A stretch of DNA of 64,000 nt, taken from assembly GCA_041651995.1 (NCBI GenBank), contig JBAZID010000004.1, forward strand, positions 1 to 64,000, in the 5' to 3' direction. This document shows positions 1 to 8,352 of this stretch, one piece after another; positions within the stretch are counted from its first letter, which is position 1; the number at the start of each line of letters is the position of its first letter. A program made the translations under genes and the position numbers. The notes below the pieces were generated by a model that was not told the DNA's origin, searched no databases, and worked only from the letters and a program-made list of their open reading frames with translations. The stretch is from Sulfuricella sp. GTDB lineage: Bacteria > Pseudomonadota > Gammaproteobacteria > Burkholderiales > Sulfuricellaceae.

Positions 1-56
1 TCGGGTTTCTTGTAATCAGCCAGTAGGCTGTCCAGCAGTTCGTTGCTTACGGTCAT
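1..56 (-). CDS. IS256-family transposase, N-terminal fragment (partial)
   Basis: Reading leftwards from ATG at 56-54, the first 18 codons give MTVSNELLDSLLADYKKP, which matches the usual start of IS256-family (mutator-type) DDE transposases. The gene runs off the left edge, so the catalytic DDE domain cannot be inspected and intactness is unknown. A good ribosome-binding site (AAAGGAG) lies just upstream. It abuts the integron cassette remnant, which fits an accessory landing region. Confidence 0.8.
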   Translation of the reverse strand, partial: MTVSNELLDSLLADYKKP

Positions 57-125
57 TACAGCTCCTTTCTCCAGGACGGCAGTTTCCTGCCAAATGACCG
101 TTTACACAAAAATTCTTACACCCCT
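1..125 (-). mobile_element. 5' end of an IS256-family insertion sequence, cut by the window edge
   Basis: The window opens inside an IS reading leftwards. The transposase start lies at 54-56, a ribosome site AAAGGAG precedes it, and a stretch at about 97-125 with the TTTACACA...TTCTTACACC pattern resembles the terminal inverted repeats of IS256-family elements. The outer boundary is approximate because the other end is not in the window and no target duplication can be compared. Confidence 0.7.
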
Positions 126-176
126 TCAAGTGAGATTTTAAATTTCGCAAATGCAAGACTTCTTGCCATGATTGCC

Positions 177-257
177 GCCTAACGTTGGACATAACCGGCT
201 GGCTGGAGGCGGGTGAAGCCCGCTGTAAGCCAGTCCGTATTGATGGATGAGTTAGGC
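177..257 (-). other. attC recombination site of integron cassette 1
   Basis: Read on the minus strand, the 81-bp site begins with R'' GCCTAAC (257-251) and ends with R' GTTAGGC (183-177). Between them are nested complementary arms: GGAC/GTCC, CTGGCT/AGCCAG and GCGGG/CCCGC. This is the imperfect hairpin that an integron integrase recognises as a folded bottom strand. The stop codon of the preceding minus-strand gene (252-254) lies inside R'', as is common in gene cassettes. Confidence 0.85.
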
Positions 258-716
258 GAATAGCGCATACGCACCAGCACCACTACCCATAATGAAACAG
301 AAAAAAGATAGGTACGGAATCATGTAATCTAACCAGCCCGCAACTGCACGCTCTTTGTCTGCATCAGATAAGGCTACCCACGTGATTTTGTCAGCGTAAA
401 AATCTTCAGCGCCTTGTTTGTATTTCTTGAGCAGACCAGACATGTGATGAAAGGTCTTGGCGGTTGATATTCCGGCGAACACAATGCCCAGAACAAACAA
501 GAAGAGAGCAATCTTTGTCCCAACGCCGGTGAGTTCCTTTGCTGCTCCCAGAAAACTCAATGTCGCAATAGCACCGCCAGAGTTTGTAAGAAAAAGGTAT
601 TTGAGCGCTCTTTCCCCCCACTCTTTTTCCAACTCATATAGCTGACCCCAACGCCGATTGATATGCGCGTTCAGTACTTCCTTCGTAGGCTGGTCTAGTT
701 GTGAGTAGAGGGGCAT
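252..716 (-). CDS. Integron cassette protein, small membrane protein of unknown function
   Basis: A 154-residue protein I do not recognise. Three hydrophobic stretches are visible, around residues 38-58, 66-86 and 130-152, with a charged, probably helical segment between the second and third, so a small inner-membrane protein is likely. It lies exactly between two attC sites: its ATG is 10 bp after the crossover of the upstream site and its stop overlaps R'' of its own attC. It is therefore the cargo of one gene cassette. No Shine-Dalgarno sequence is evident, so expression may depend on upstream translation or an external promoter. Its arrangement vaguely recalls SLATT-type small membrane proteins, but I would not assign it. 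Confidence 0.75.
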   Translation of the reverse strand: MPLYSQLDQPTKEVLNAHINRRWGQLYELEKEWGERALKYLFLTNSGGAIATLSFLGAAKELTGVGTKIALFLFVLGIVFAGISTAKTFHHMSGLLKKYKQGAEDFYADKITWVALSDADKERAVAGWLDYMIPYLSFFCFIMGSGAGAYALFA

Positions 717-726
717 GGTTGTATTC

Positions 727-789
727 GCCTAACGTGAAAGTGAGGGGCTGCGCGCTTTTGCGCAGTCCCTCTCGACTGCCGGGTTGGGC
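727..789 (-). other. attC recombination site of integron cassette 2
   Basis: A 63-bp site on the minus strand, from R'' GCCCAAC (789-783) to R' GTTAGGC (733-727). The interior folds as GAGGG/CCCTC flanking a GC-rich stem with an AAAA loop. The TAG stop of the cassette gene (789-791) overlaps the site. The sequence after the core (AACGTGAAA) is shared with the half site at 1208, suggesting related cassettes. Confidence 0.85.
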
Positions 790-1178
790 TATTTTTTCTT
801 TAGGGCAAGTCTGGCAGCCAACCCCAATTTAGGCGCGAATAAATGAAATGCCAAAGGAACCAATTTCCCTGTAACGAACTCACTCACTTCTTTATCAGAT
901 AGCAGCTCTTTCTGCACCTCAAGAACAGTTCCGCTTCCAAGCGGAATGCCAAGAATATGGCTCTGCTCGATTAACTCGAATTTGCTATAAATATCCCACT
1001 TTAGAAGTTTAAATTTAGATGTTTTGACATAGGTTTTCTTCTGCACCCCGAATAAAACAATAAACACAAGGTATATGGCGATTGTGTATATCACTTGCGA
1101 CGGAGACATAAATTTGTCTACCAATACCGCAGCGGCAATGCTGACAATGAGCCAAAACAAGTAAATTAGAAAGTTCAT
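789..1178 (-). CDS. Integron cassette protein, unknown, two predicted membrane helices
   Basis: A 129-residue protein with no family I can name. Residues 2-20 and 27-45 are strongly hydrophobic and form a probable N-terminal hairpin anchor. The rest is a soluble domain with a basic C-terminus ending in three lysines. A strong ribosome site (GAGGAGG) precedes the ATG, unlike the neighbouring cassette gene. It is flanked by an attC half site upstream (1208-1256) and a full attC downstream (727-789), so it is cassette cargo. Base composition is AT-richer than the core genes from lolC onwards, consistent with transfer. Confidence 0.72.
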   Translation of the reverse strand: MNFLIYLFWLIVSIAAAVLVDKFMSPSQVIYTIAIYLVFIVLFGVQKKTYVKTSKFKLLKWDIYSKFELIEQSHILGIPLGSGTVLEVQKELLSDKEVSEFVTGKLVPLAFHLFAPKLGLAARLALKKK

Positions 1179-1207
1179 ATTTCCTCCTCAAAAAATTGAC
1201 TGATGAC

Positions 1208-1256
1208 GCCCAACGTGAAATAGCCATCCTATTTGATGCAACAAATAGGATGGCTA
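1208..1256 (-). other. Half or decayed attC site at the upstream edge of the cassette array
   Basis: The minus-strand R' core GTTGGGC (1214-1208) is followed outward by a perfect 15-bp stem (1221-1235 with 1242-1256) and a six-base loop. No matching R'' core is found in the next 40 bases. This is therefore a truncated or decayed attC rather than a complete site, and it marks where the array was cut off from its upstream part. Confidence 0.6.
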
Positions 1257-1482
1257 AAATATTTGTTTTCGTGAATATTTCATTTATATCAACGTGATAT
1301 TTATTTCCAGTGCATCCCTCGAATTTTCTTGAGGGCAGGCTTATGCTGATTGGATTAAGCGCTTCTTCCTGCATTTTGACAAGCGCATGCCGGAAAGTAA
1401 AATCCGGGCGCGGCTGCATGCCGTGATAGCGCCCGATCTGCTATAGTTCCGGCACCCATTCTGGATTGAAATAGATTAATTC
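1257..1482. other. Intergenic region between cassette remnant and lolC
   Basis: An AT-rich stretch (1257-1310) gives way to ordinary composition. A TATAGT hexamer at 1442-1447 could be a -10 element for lolC, but no convincing -35 partner is seen. Nothing else could be supported. Confidence 0.3.
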
Positions 1483-2727
1483 GTGTCCCCTTTCGAACTC
1501 TTTATCGGATTGCGCTATACGCGTGCCAAGCGGCGCAATCACTTCATCTCCTTCATTTCCCTGATTTCCATGGCTGGCATCGCGCTGGGCGTGGCGGCGC
1601 TGATTGTCGTGCTTTCGGTCATGAACGGTTTCCAGCAGGAGTTGCGCGCCCGCATCCTGGGCGTGGCCTCGCATATCCAGATTACCGGCGGCGACAATAG
1701 CCTGGGCGACTGGCGCAAGGTTGCGGAGGAAGCTGCGCGTCACCCCGAAGTCGCGGCCGCAGCGCCCTACATCATGGCGCAGAACATGCTGACTTTTGAT
1801 CAAGCGGTGCAGGGCGCGATCGTACGCGGAGTCCTGCCTGATCTCGAAAGCGGGGTGGCGCAGTTTTCCAGCCACATGAAGCAGGGGCGGCTGGAAGATT
1901 TGCGTTCCGGCGAATTCGGCATCGTGCTTGGCTCCGAACTGGCGCGTGCGCTCGGCGCGCGGCTGGGAGACAAGGTGGTGGTGATGGCGCCGCAGGGACA
2001 GGTGACGCCGGCAGGCGTGGTGCCGCGCCTGAAGCAGTTCACCGTCAGGGGCGTCTTTGAAGTTGGCATGTATGAATACGACTACGGGCTGGCGCTGATC
2101 CATCTCGATGATGCGGCCCGCCTGTATCGCATGGGAGAACGGGTTTCGGGCGTGCGGCTGGCGCTGAAAGACCTTTACAGCGCGCCCCAGGTGTCGCGCG
2201 AGTTGATGGACCTGATGCGGGGCGATTTTTACATCAGCGACTGGACGCGCCAGCATGCCAATTTTTTCCGCGCCATCCAGATCGAGAAGAACGTGATGTT
2301 CATCATTCTGCTGCTGATCGTCGCCGTGGCGGCATTCAACATCGTCTCCACCCTGGTGATGGCCGTGACCGACAAGCAGGCGGACATCGCCATCCTGCGC
2401 ACGCTGGGCGCATCGCCCGGCAGCATCATGAAAATATTCATCGTGCAGGGGGCGCTGATCGGCGTGATCGGCATGCTCATCGGGGTAGGCGGCGGCGTGC
2501 TGCTTGCGCTCAACATCGATGTGATTGTGCCCGCGATCGAGCGCCTTTTTGGCGTCGCCTTTCTTGCAAAGGATGTTTACTATATCAGCGAGTTACCGTC
2601 CTCACTTGATGTTAAGGATGTAATGTATGTGGCTTCGGTTTCATTTGTCCTGACCTTGATTGCGACGCTTTACCCCAGCTACCGCGCGTCAAAAACCAAC
2701 CCGGCGGAGGCGCTGAGGTATGAATAA
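1483..2727 (+). CDS. lolC: LolC/LolE-type lipoprotein-releasing ABC transporter permease
   Basis: Inner-membrane subunit of the LolCDE system, which extracts mature lipoproteins from the inner membrane and hands them to LolA (lolA is at 48629). The 414 residues show one N-terminal membrane helix (about 25-47), a large periplasmic domain and three C-terminal helices in an FtsX-type domain (about 272-405), the usual architecture and length. The start is a GTG at 1483; the reading MSPFELFIGLRYTRAKR is typical of LolC/E. It overlaps lolD by 8 bp, so the two are translationally coupled. Only one permease gene is present, as in lineages with a single LolF-type subunit. Confidence 0.93.
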   Translation: MSPFELFIGLRYTRAKRRNHFISFISLISMAGIALGVAALIVVLSVMNGFQQELRARILGVASHIQITGGDNSLGDWRKVAEEAARHPEVAAAAPYIMAQNMLTFDQAVQGAIVRGVLPDLESGVAQFSSHMKQGRLEDLRSGEFGIVLGSELARALGARLGDKVVVMAPQGQVTPAGVVPRLKQFTVRGVFEVGMYEYDYGLALIHLDDAARLYRMGERVSGVRLALKDLYSAPQVSRELMDLMRGDFYISDWTRQHANFFRAIQIEKNVMFIILLLIVAVAAFNIVSTLVMAVTDKQADIAILRTLGASPGSIMKIFIVQGALIGVIGMLIGVGGGVLLALNIDVIVPAIERLFGVAFLAKDVYYISELPSSLDVKDVMYVASVSFVLTLIATLYPSYRASKTNPAEALRYE

Positions 2728-3481
2728 TGAGCCGGGAATGAAAGAGCTTCGCCAAACGGGGGTGAACGGGGGTTTTACCCCTCACTCCTCACCCCTCACT
2801 CCTCACCCCTTTGTCCTGTCCTGCCGCGGCCTGAGCAAGGTTTTCCATCAGGGAAAAGTCGAGGTGCCGGTCCTGCTTGGGATTGATCTCGATATTGCAG
2901 AGGGCGAAAGAGTGGCGATTGTCGGCGCATCCGGATCCGGCAAAAGTACATTGCTGCATCTGCTGGGCGGCCTCGATGATGCCAGCGCAGGCGAATTGGC
3001 AATTCTCGGCCACGATGTTCAGCGCTTGAATGAAGCCGAACGCGGGCATTTACGCAACCAGTCGCTCGGCTTCATCTATCAGTTCCATCACCTGCTGCCC
3101 GAATTCTCTGCCCTTGAAAATGTGGCCATGCCGCTGCTGATCCGGCGTATTCCCAGGCAGCAGGCTTATGCTCGCGCCACTTCGATGCTGCAGAAGGTTG
3201 GGCTGGGGCACCGCCTTGAACACACGCCTGGCGAGCTTTCCGGTGGCGAGCGCCAACGGGCCGCGGTGGCTCGTGCGCTGGTAACCCACCCAGCTTGCGT
3301 GCTGGCGGATGAGCCCACCGGGAATCTGGACCGCAATACCGCTCAGGGGGTGTTCGATCTGATGCTGGAATTGAACAAGGAACTCAGCACCAGTTTCGTG
3401 ATCGTGACGCACGACATGGAATTGGCGGCACGAATGGATCGCACCTTGAGGCTGGTCGATGGAAAATTGCTTGAGCAGTAA
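2720..3481 (+). CDS. lolD: LolD lipoprotein-releasing ABC transporter ATPase
   Basis: ATP-binding subunit of LolCDE. Walker A GASGSGKST (about residues 71-79), signature LSGGERQR (about 173-180) and Walker B VLADEPTG (about 193-200) are intact, and the family-typical YQFHHLLPEF segment follows the Q loop. The homologous region begins near residue 33. The first 30 or so codons are encoded partly by a tandem CCCCTCACTCCTCAC repeat (2778-2810) and are unlike other LolD proteins. The start may be ATG 2720, ATG 2738 or later; 2720 overlaps lolC and is the annotation I prefer. Confidence 0.93.
   Translation: MNNEPGMKELRQTGVNGGFTPHSSPLTPHPFVLSCRGLSKVFHQGKVEVPVLLGIDLDIAEGERVAIVGASGSGKSTLLHLLGGLDDASAGELAILGHDVQRLNEAERGHLRNQSLGFIYQFHHLLPEFSALENVAMPLLIRRIPRQQAYARATSMLQKVGLGHRLEHTPGELSGGERQRAAVARALVTHPACVLADEPTGNLDRNTAQGVFDLMLELNKELSTSFVIVTHDMELAARMDRTLRLVDGKLLEQ
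2778..2810 (+). repeat. Tandem CCCCTCACTCCTCAC low-complexity repeat inside lolD 5' end
   Basis: Two copies of a 15-mer (CCCCTCACTCCTCAC) in direct succession plus a partial third copy, lying within the first 30 codons of lolD. It is translated as an odd TPHSSPLTPHP segment. Confidence 0.8.
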
Positions 3482-3537
3482 TTTTCAGTCCGCCGGCAAT
3501 GCTGTGCCCAGAGGCTGACAAGGTTCCATAAGCAGCC

Positions 3538-5898
3538 ATGCGGCTTAACATTCTGGCTATTGCTGCCGGTGTCTGGCTGCTGCAACAGCAATCCTCCCTG
3601 CCGCCCCTGTTCTGGGCCTGGCTGCTGCTTCCCTTGCCCCTGCTGGTATACGGTTTGCGCCGCGCTTCATCCTGGCAGCGCAGAGGGCTGAGGCAACTCT
3701 TCATCAAGACATCGTGGCTGGCTGCCGGGTTTTTCTGGGCCGCCTTTTTCGCCCAGATGCGCCTGGCGGATACCTTGCCGGAGCACTGGGAAGGTCAGGA
3801 TATCCGGCTCAGCGGGGTGATTGCCAGCTTGCCTGTCAGCAATGAGCGCGGCCTGCGCTTCGAGTTCGAGGTGGAGAAGGTGATCACGCCCGGCGCCCGG
3901 GTTCCCGCTCATATCCAGTTGAGCTGGTTCGACGGGGGCTTCGGCAGGCCAGCTGCTCATCCCGTTCCAGTCATTCATCCCGGCGAACGCTGGGAGATGA
4001 CCGTGCGCCTGAAACGCCCGCGCGGCAACGCCAACCCCTACGGGTTCGATTATGAAGCCTGGCTGCTGGAGCGCAATATCCGCGCTACCGGCTACGTGCG
4101 TGCGGGGCCGGAGAACCGGCGCCTGGCCGGGTTGGTTTATCGCCCCGGCTATCTGGTCGAAGCAGCGCGTGAGGCCGCCTTGAAGCGCCTGTCGCTGGTG
4201 CTGGAAACCCGGCCGTACGCTGGCGTGCTGAAGGCGCTGGCCATCGGTGAGCAGAATGCGATTCCGCCGGCGCAGTGGCAGATTTTCCAGCGTACCGGCG
4301 TCAATCACCTGATGTCCATTTCCGGGCTGCATGTGACCATGATTTCGGGCTTCTTTTTCACGCTGGCGTATTGGCTGTGGCGGCTCAGCGCCCCCCTGAC
4401 CCTCCGGCTTCCCGCGCGCAAGGCCGCCGTGGTGGCTGGCGTGATGGCGGCTCTGGCTTATGCCCTGCTATCTGGTTTCAGCGTGCCTACCCAGCGCACG
4501 CTTTACATGCTCTCCGTGGTTGCCGTGGCGCTGTGGCTGGGGCGCATCGGCAATGCCTTCGGCGTCATTGCGCTCGCGCTGCTGGTGGTTCTGCTGCTCG
4601 ACCCCTGGGCCGTGCTGTCGCCCGGATTCTGGCTATCCTTTGGTGCCGTAGCCGCCATAATGGGAGTGAGCGCGGGGCGCATTGGCCGCCTGCACTGGCT
4701 GGCGGAATGGGGCAGGGTGCAATGGGCCGTTACGCTGGCTCTGGTGCCCGCGCTGCTGGCCATGTTCCAGCAGATTTCCATTGTTTCTCCTCTCGCCAAT
4801 GCGGTGGCGATTCCGCTCATCAGTCTGGTGGTGACGCCGCTGACCCTGCTCGGTACCCTTTTGCCGCTGGATTTTCTATTGTTCGCGGCACATCTTGCCA
4901 TGGAAGCCTGCATGATCTTCCTGACCTGGCTGAGCGCCTTGCCGGTGGCAGTCTGGCAGCAGCATGGCCCGCCGGCCTGGACAGTGGTGGTGGCCTTGCT
5001 GGGGGTGTTGTGGCTGCTGTTGCCGCGTGGCTTTCCAGCGCGCTGGCTGGGCGTGGCCTGGTTCCTGCCGATGTTCATGGTGCTGCCGCCCAGGCCTGCT
5101 CCGGGCGAGCTATGGCTGACGGTGCTGGATGCCGGACAGGGGCTGGCCGTGGTGGCTCGCACCCGGAATCATGCGCTGCTCTATGATGCCGGGCCGCGAT
5201 TTGGCGCCGAATCGGATGCAGGCTCGCGCATTGTCGTGCCTTTCCTGCGCGGCAGCGGGGTGCGCCGCCTCGACGGCATGGTGATTTCGCATGATGATAT
5301 TGACCACTCAGGCGGCGTTGCATCGGTGCTGCAGGCTGAGCCGGTATCCTGGCTGATTTCTTCCTTGCCGCCGGATAGCCCGGTGTTGGCCGGTACGCTG
5401 AATAGTTCACGCTGTTTTACCGGACAATCCTGGGAATGGGATGGGGTAGAATTTGCCCTGCTCCATCCGCCCCTGGAGGACTACCAATATGATGGATTCA
5501 AGGACAACGATCGCGGCTGCGTGCTGAAAATCACTTCTCCCTACGGCAGCGCCCTGTTGCCCGCCGACATCGAGCGCGTATCCGAGCAGGATTTGCTGGC
5601 AAGAATGCCGGACAGGTTGAAGGCAGACGTGCTGGTCGTCCCGCACCACGGTAGCATGACCTCTTCCACGGAGGCATTCATCGACGCGGTGGAACCAGCA
5701 ACAGCCATTTTTACAGTGGGGTATCGCAATCGTTTCGGCCATCCCAAGGATGAGATATTGGAACGTTATCAGGCAAGGGGTATCAAAATTTGGCGTACCG
5801 ACGAGAGCGGTGCGCTGGATTTGCGTTTCGGGGCAGAGGGCATGTCGTTGCAGAGCCAGAGGCAGCTTCGGCAGCGTTATTGGCAGTTAAAAGATTAG
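3538..5898 (+). CDS. comEC: ComEC/Rec2 family DNA internalisation channel
   Basis: Predicted inner-membrane channel that brings single-stranded DNA into the cytoplasm during natural transformation. The 786 residues show the three usual parts: an N-terminal DUF4131-type region with two helices and a periplasmic domain (1-200), a multi-spanning Competence domain (about 225-500) with the signature NHLMSISGLHVT, and a C-terminal metallo-beta-lactamase-like domain (about 520-740) with HDDIDHSGG and the later PHHGS motif, consistent with the proposed nuclease-like domain. The metal-binding histidines look intact. Full length, 56 bp after lolD and immediately upstream of relA. Confidence 0.93.
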   Translation: MRLNILAIAAGVWLLQQQSSLPPLFWAWLLLPLPLLVYGLRRASSWQRRGLRQLFIKTSWLAAGFFWAAFFAQMRLADTLPEHWEGQDIRLSGVIASLPVSNERGLRFEFEVEKVITPGARVPAHIQLSWFDGGFGRPAAHPVPVIHPGERWEMTVRLKRPRGNANPYGFDYEAWLLERNIRATGYVRAGPENRRLAGLVYRPGYLVEAAREAALKRLSLVLETRPYAGVLKALAIGEQNAIPPAQWQIFQRTGVNHLMSISGLHVTMISGFFFTLAYWLWRLSAPLTLRLPARKAAVVAGVMAALAYALLSGFSVPTQRTLYMLSVVAVALWLGRIGNAFGVIALALLVVLLLDPWAVLSPGFWLSFGAVAAIMGVSAGRIGRLHWLAEWGRVQWAVTLALVPALLAMFQQISIVSPLANAVAIPLISLVVTPLTLLGTLLPLDFLLFAAHLAMEACMIFLTWLSALPVAVWQQHGPPAWTVVVALLGVLWLLLPRGFPARWLGVAWFLPMFMVLPPRPAPGELWLTVLDAGQGLAVVARTRNHALLYDAGPRFGAESDAGSRIVVPFLRGSGVRRLDGMVISHDDIDHSGGVASVLQAEPVSWLISSLPPDSPVLAGTLNSSRCFTGQSWEWDGVEFALLHPPLEDYQYDGFKDNDRGCVLKITSPYGSALLPADIERVSEQDLLARMPDRLKADVLVVPHHGSMTSSTEAFIDAVEPATAIFTVGYRNRFGHPKDEILERYQARGIKIWRTDESGALDLRFGAEGMSLQSQRQLRQRYWQLKD

Positions 5899-5909
5899 GT
5901 GATGAAACA

Positions 5910-8117
5910 ATGGTAACACTGGCAAATAAACATCTTTCCGGGCCTGACGGCGATATCCTCCAGCACTGGCTACAGGCCATGGAGGCGCGTTTTTCCGGGG
6001 CGGATATCGAATTGGTCCGGCAGGCCGCGGATCTGGCCGCCACCCTGTATGCTGAAAGAACGATGTTGACCGGCACGTCCCTGCTGGATCATGCCCTGGG
6101 AACGGCATCCATCCTGGCGACCCAGAACATGGATGTGGAGAGCATTGTCGCGGCCGTGTTGCAGGCCGCCACGGAAGAACCTGAGCGTGCAGAGCAGATT
6201 GAAGCGGATTTTGGCCCGGGCGTTGCCGCGCTGGTTGACGGCGTGGTGCGCATGGGCCAGATCGGCGAACTGGGCGCCACGGCAGGTCATGGCAAAGCAT
6301 CCAAGGATGACAAGAAGGACCAGCAGGCGCAGATCGAATCCTTGCGCAAGATGCTGCTGGCGATGGTGGAAGATATTCGGGTCGTGCTGATCAAGCTGGC
6401 GGAACGCACCCAGGCCATGCGCGAACTGCCCGGCGCCGATGAGGAAATCCGGCGCACGATCGCGCGGGAAATCCAGGATATCTATGCGCCGCTGGCAAAC
6501 CGGCTCGGGGTGTGGCAGGTGAAGTGGGAGCTGGAGGACCTCTCATTCCGCTTCCTCGAACCTGAGCTTTACAAGAAAATTGCCAAGCTGCTGGATGAGC
6601 GCCGCCTCGACCGCGAACAATACATCAACACCATCATGGCCGCCTTGCGGGCAGAGCTGAAAAGAAACGGGGTGGAGGCCGAAGTGACCGGGCGGCCCAA
6701 GCATATCTACAGCATCTACAAGAAAATGAAGCGCAAGAAAGTGGATTTTTCCGAAGTGTACGACGTGCGCGCGGTGCGGGTGCTGGTGAACGATCTCAAG
6801 GACTGCTATACCTCGCTTGGCGTCGTGCACGGCCTGTGGCAACCCATTCCCAGCGAATTCGACGACTACATTTCCCACCCCAAGGGTAATAACTACCGCT
6901 CCCTGCACACCGCCGTGATCGGCCCGGAAGATAAGGCGCTCGAGGTGCAGATTCGCACCCATGACATGCACAACCATGCCGAGCTGGGTGTTGCCGCGCA
7001 CTGGCGCTACAAGGAGGGCGGCAAGGGGGATGCCCGTTTCGAGGAAAAAATCGCCTGGCTGCGGCAGATCATGGAATGGAAGGAGGACGTTCAGAACGTC
7101 GATGAGCTGGTCGAGCAATTCAAGACCGGCCTGTTCCAGGACACCGTTTACGTACTGACGCCGCAAGGGCGCGTCATCGCGCTGGGGCAAGGCGCAACGC
7201 CGGTCGATTTTGCCTACCATGTGCATACCGATGTCGGCCATCGCTGCCGTGGAGCGAAAGTTGACGGCAGCATCGTGCCGCTTACCTACACGCTGCAGAA
7301 CGGTCAGCGCGTTGAAATTCTGACCGCCAAGGAAGGCGGCCCCAGCCGGGACTGGTTGAGTCCCACCCAGGGGTACACGCAGAGCAGCCGCTCGCGGGCA
7401 AAAATACGTCAATGGTTCAATAGCCTGCACCATGAAGTTAATGTTCAGGAAGGGCGCGCCGCACTGGAAAAAGAGGTTCACCGGCTCGGCACGGCCTTCC
7501 CCAATCTCGAAAAACTGGCGCAGAAAGCGCAGTTTGCCAAGGCGGAAGAACTCTTCGCCGCGATTGGACGGGGCGATGTGACGGCACGGGAAATTATGGC
7601 GCTGGCTCTGGACGAGGGTAAACCCAGGGTCGAGGAAGACGAGTGGCAGGTCAGTGTACGTAGTCTTGCCCCGACGACATCCGGTGTGCTGGTTGTCGGG
7701 GTGGGGGACTTGATGACCTCCATGGCCAAATGTTGCAAGCCGGTGCCGCCTGATCCGATTATTGGCTTTGTCACCAGAGGCAGGGGAGTTGCAATTCACC
7801 GCCAGGATTGCAGCAACATCGTGCATTTGCCGGAATCCAGACGCGAACGCCTGCTGCCCACCAGTTGGGGCACCCGCAGAGGCAACGGCTATGAAGTCGA
7901 CATGGAAGTGGAAGCCAATGACCGCCAGGGTTTGCTGCGGGATATTTCAGACCTGCTGATGCGTGAAAAAATCAATGTCACCGCCGTGAATACCCAGAGC
8001 CGTGGCGATAAGGCGCGCATGAGCTTTTCCGCCCAGGTTGTGGATCATGAACAGATGGACAGAGTCCTGATGCAGATTCGCGATGTGGCGGGCGTGATCG
8101 AGGCGCGGCGGAAATAG
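5910..8117 (+). CDS. relA: RelA, monofunctional (p)ppGpp synthetase
   Basis: Ribosome-associated synthetase that transfers pyrophosphate from ATP to GTP/GDP during amino-acid starvation. The start chosen is ATG 5910, 11 bp after the comEC stop; an upstream open extension to 5790 overlaps comEC and is not family-like. Domains: a decayed HD region (about 40-190) in which the HD metal motif of SpoT/Rel is replaced by QAATEE, a synthetase domain with EFDD near residue 315 (the ExDD signature of RelA rather than the RxKD of bifunctional enzymes), TGS (about 405-465), and a C-terminal ACT domain (about 660-733). At 735 residues it has the normal length. A separate SpoT would be expected elsewhere. 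Confidence 0.95.
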   Translation: MVTLANKHLSGPDGDILQHWLQAMEARFSGADIELVRQAADLAATLYAERTMLTGTSLLDHALGTASILATQNMDVESIVAAVLQAATEEPERAEQIEADFGPGVAALVDGVVRMGQIGELGATAGHGKASKDDKKDQQAQIESLRKMLLAMVEDIRVVLIKLAERTQAMRELPGADEEIRRTIAREIQDIYAPLANRLGVWQVKWELEDLSFRFLEPELYKKIAKLLDERRLDREQYINTIMAALRAELKRNGVEAEVTGRPKHIYSIYKKMKRKKVDFSEVYDVRAVRVLVNDLKDCYTSLGVVHGLWQPIPSEFDDYISHPKGNNYRSLHTAVIGPEDKALEVQIRTHDMHNHAELGVAAHWRYKEGGKGDARFEEKIAWLRQIMEWKEDVQNVDELVEQFKTGLFQDTVYVLTPQGRVIALGQGATPVDFAYHVHTDVGHRCRGAKVDGSIVPLTYTLQNGQRVEILTAKEGGPSRDWLSPTQGYTQSSRSRAKIRQWFNSLHHEVNVQEGRAALEKEVHRLGTAFPNLEKLAQKAQFAKAEELFAAIGRGDVTAREIMALALDEGKPRVEEDEWQVSVRSLAPTTSGVLVVGVGDLMTSMAKCCKPVPPDPIIGFVTRGRGVAIHRQDCSNIVHLPESRRERLLPTSWGTRRGNGYEVDMEVEANDRQGLLRDISDLLMREKINVTAVNTQSRGDKARMSFSAQVVDHEQMDRVLMQIRDVAGVIEARRK

Positions 8118-8289
8118 AAAAATCCCGGCCAAGGCCAGCATTATCAGATTTTTTGGGGTTTTTGCGCGATCTGCTATATCTGTTGTCACATAAATATTGT
8201 CGATATTTTTTACAGACCCTGCCTGATATCGAGATCAAGGTATCCGGTTTAATTGGCAAGCAACTGATTTAAAAAAGATTAGTTATTTT

Positions 8290-8304
8290 TGGCACGCAAT
8301 GTGC
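8290..8304 (+). promoter_or_regulatory. Probable sigma-54 (RpoN) promoter of the PEP-CTERM gene
   Basis: TGGCAC-N5-GTGC at 8290-8304 fits the -24/-12 consensus TGGCAC-N5-TTGC with one mismatch, and the GG and GC dinucleotides are correctly spaced. It lies about 50 bp upstream of the gene start at 8353. PEP-CTERM genes in EpsH/PrsR-type systems are known to be RpoN dependent, which supports the call. Confidence 0.6.
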
Positions 8305-8352
8305 TTTTGTTTCACCATCCAAAACAACATTTAACAAAAATTGGAGGGCATC

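Noticed and set aside
1015..1419. A 134-codon minus-strand open frame spanning the attC half site
   Set aside because: It crosses the half attC and overlaps the cassette gene 789-1178, which has a strong ribosome site and membrane-protein character.
5790..5909. Longer RelA start overlapping comEC
   Set aside because: The extra 40 residues are the comEC 3' end in another frame; ATG 5910 gives standard RelA.
6543..7826. A 427-codon minus-strand open frame
   Set aside because: Antisense to the relA synthetase and TGS domains; no independent start signal or family match.
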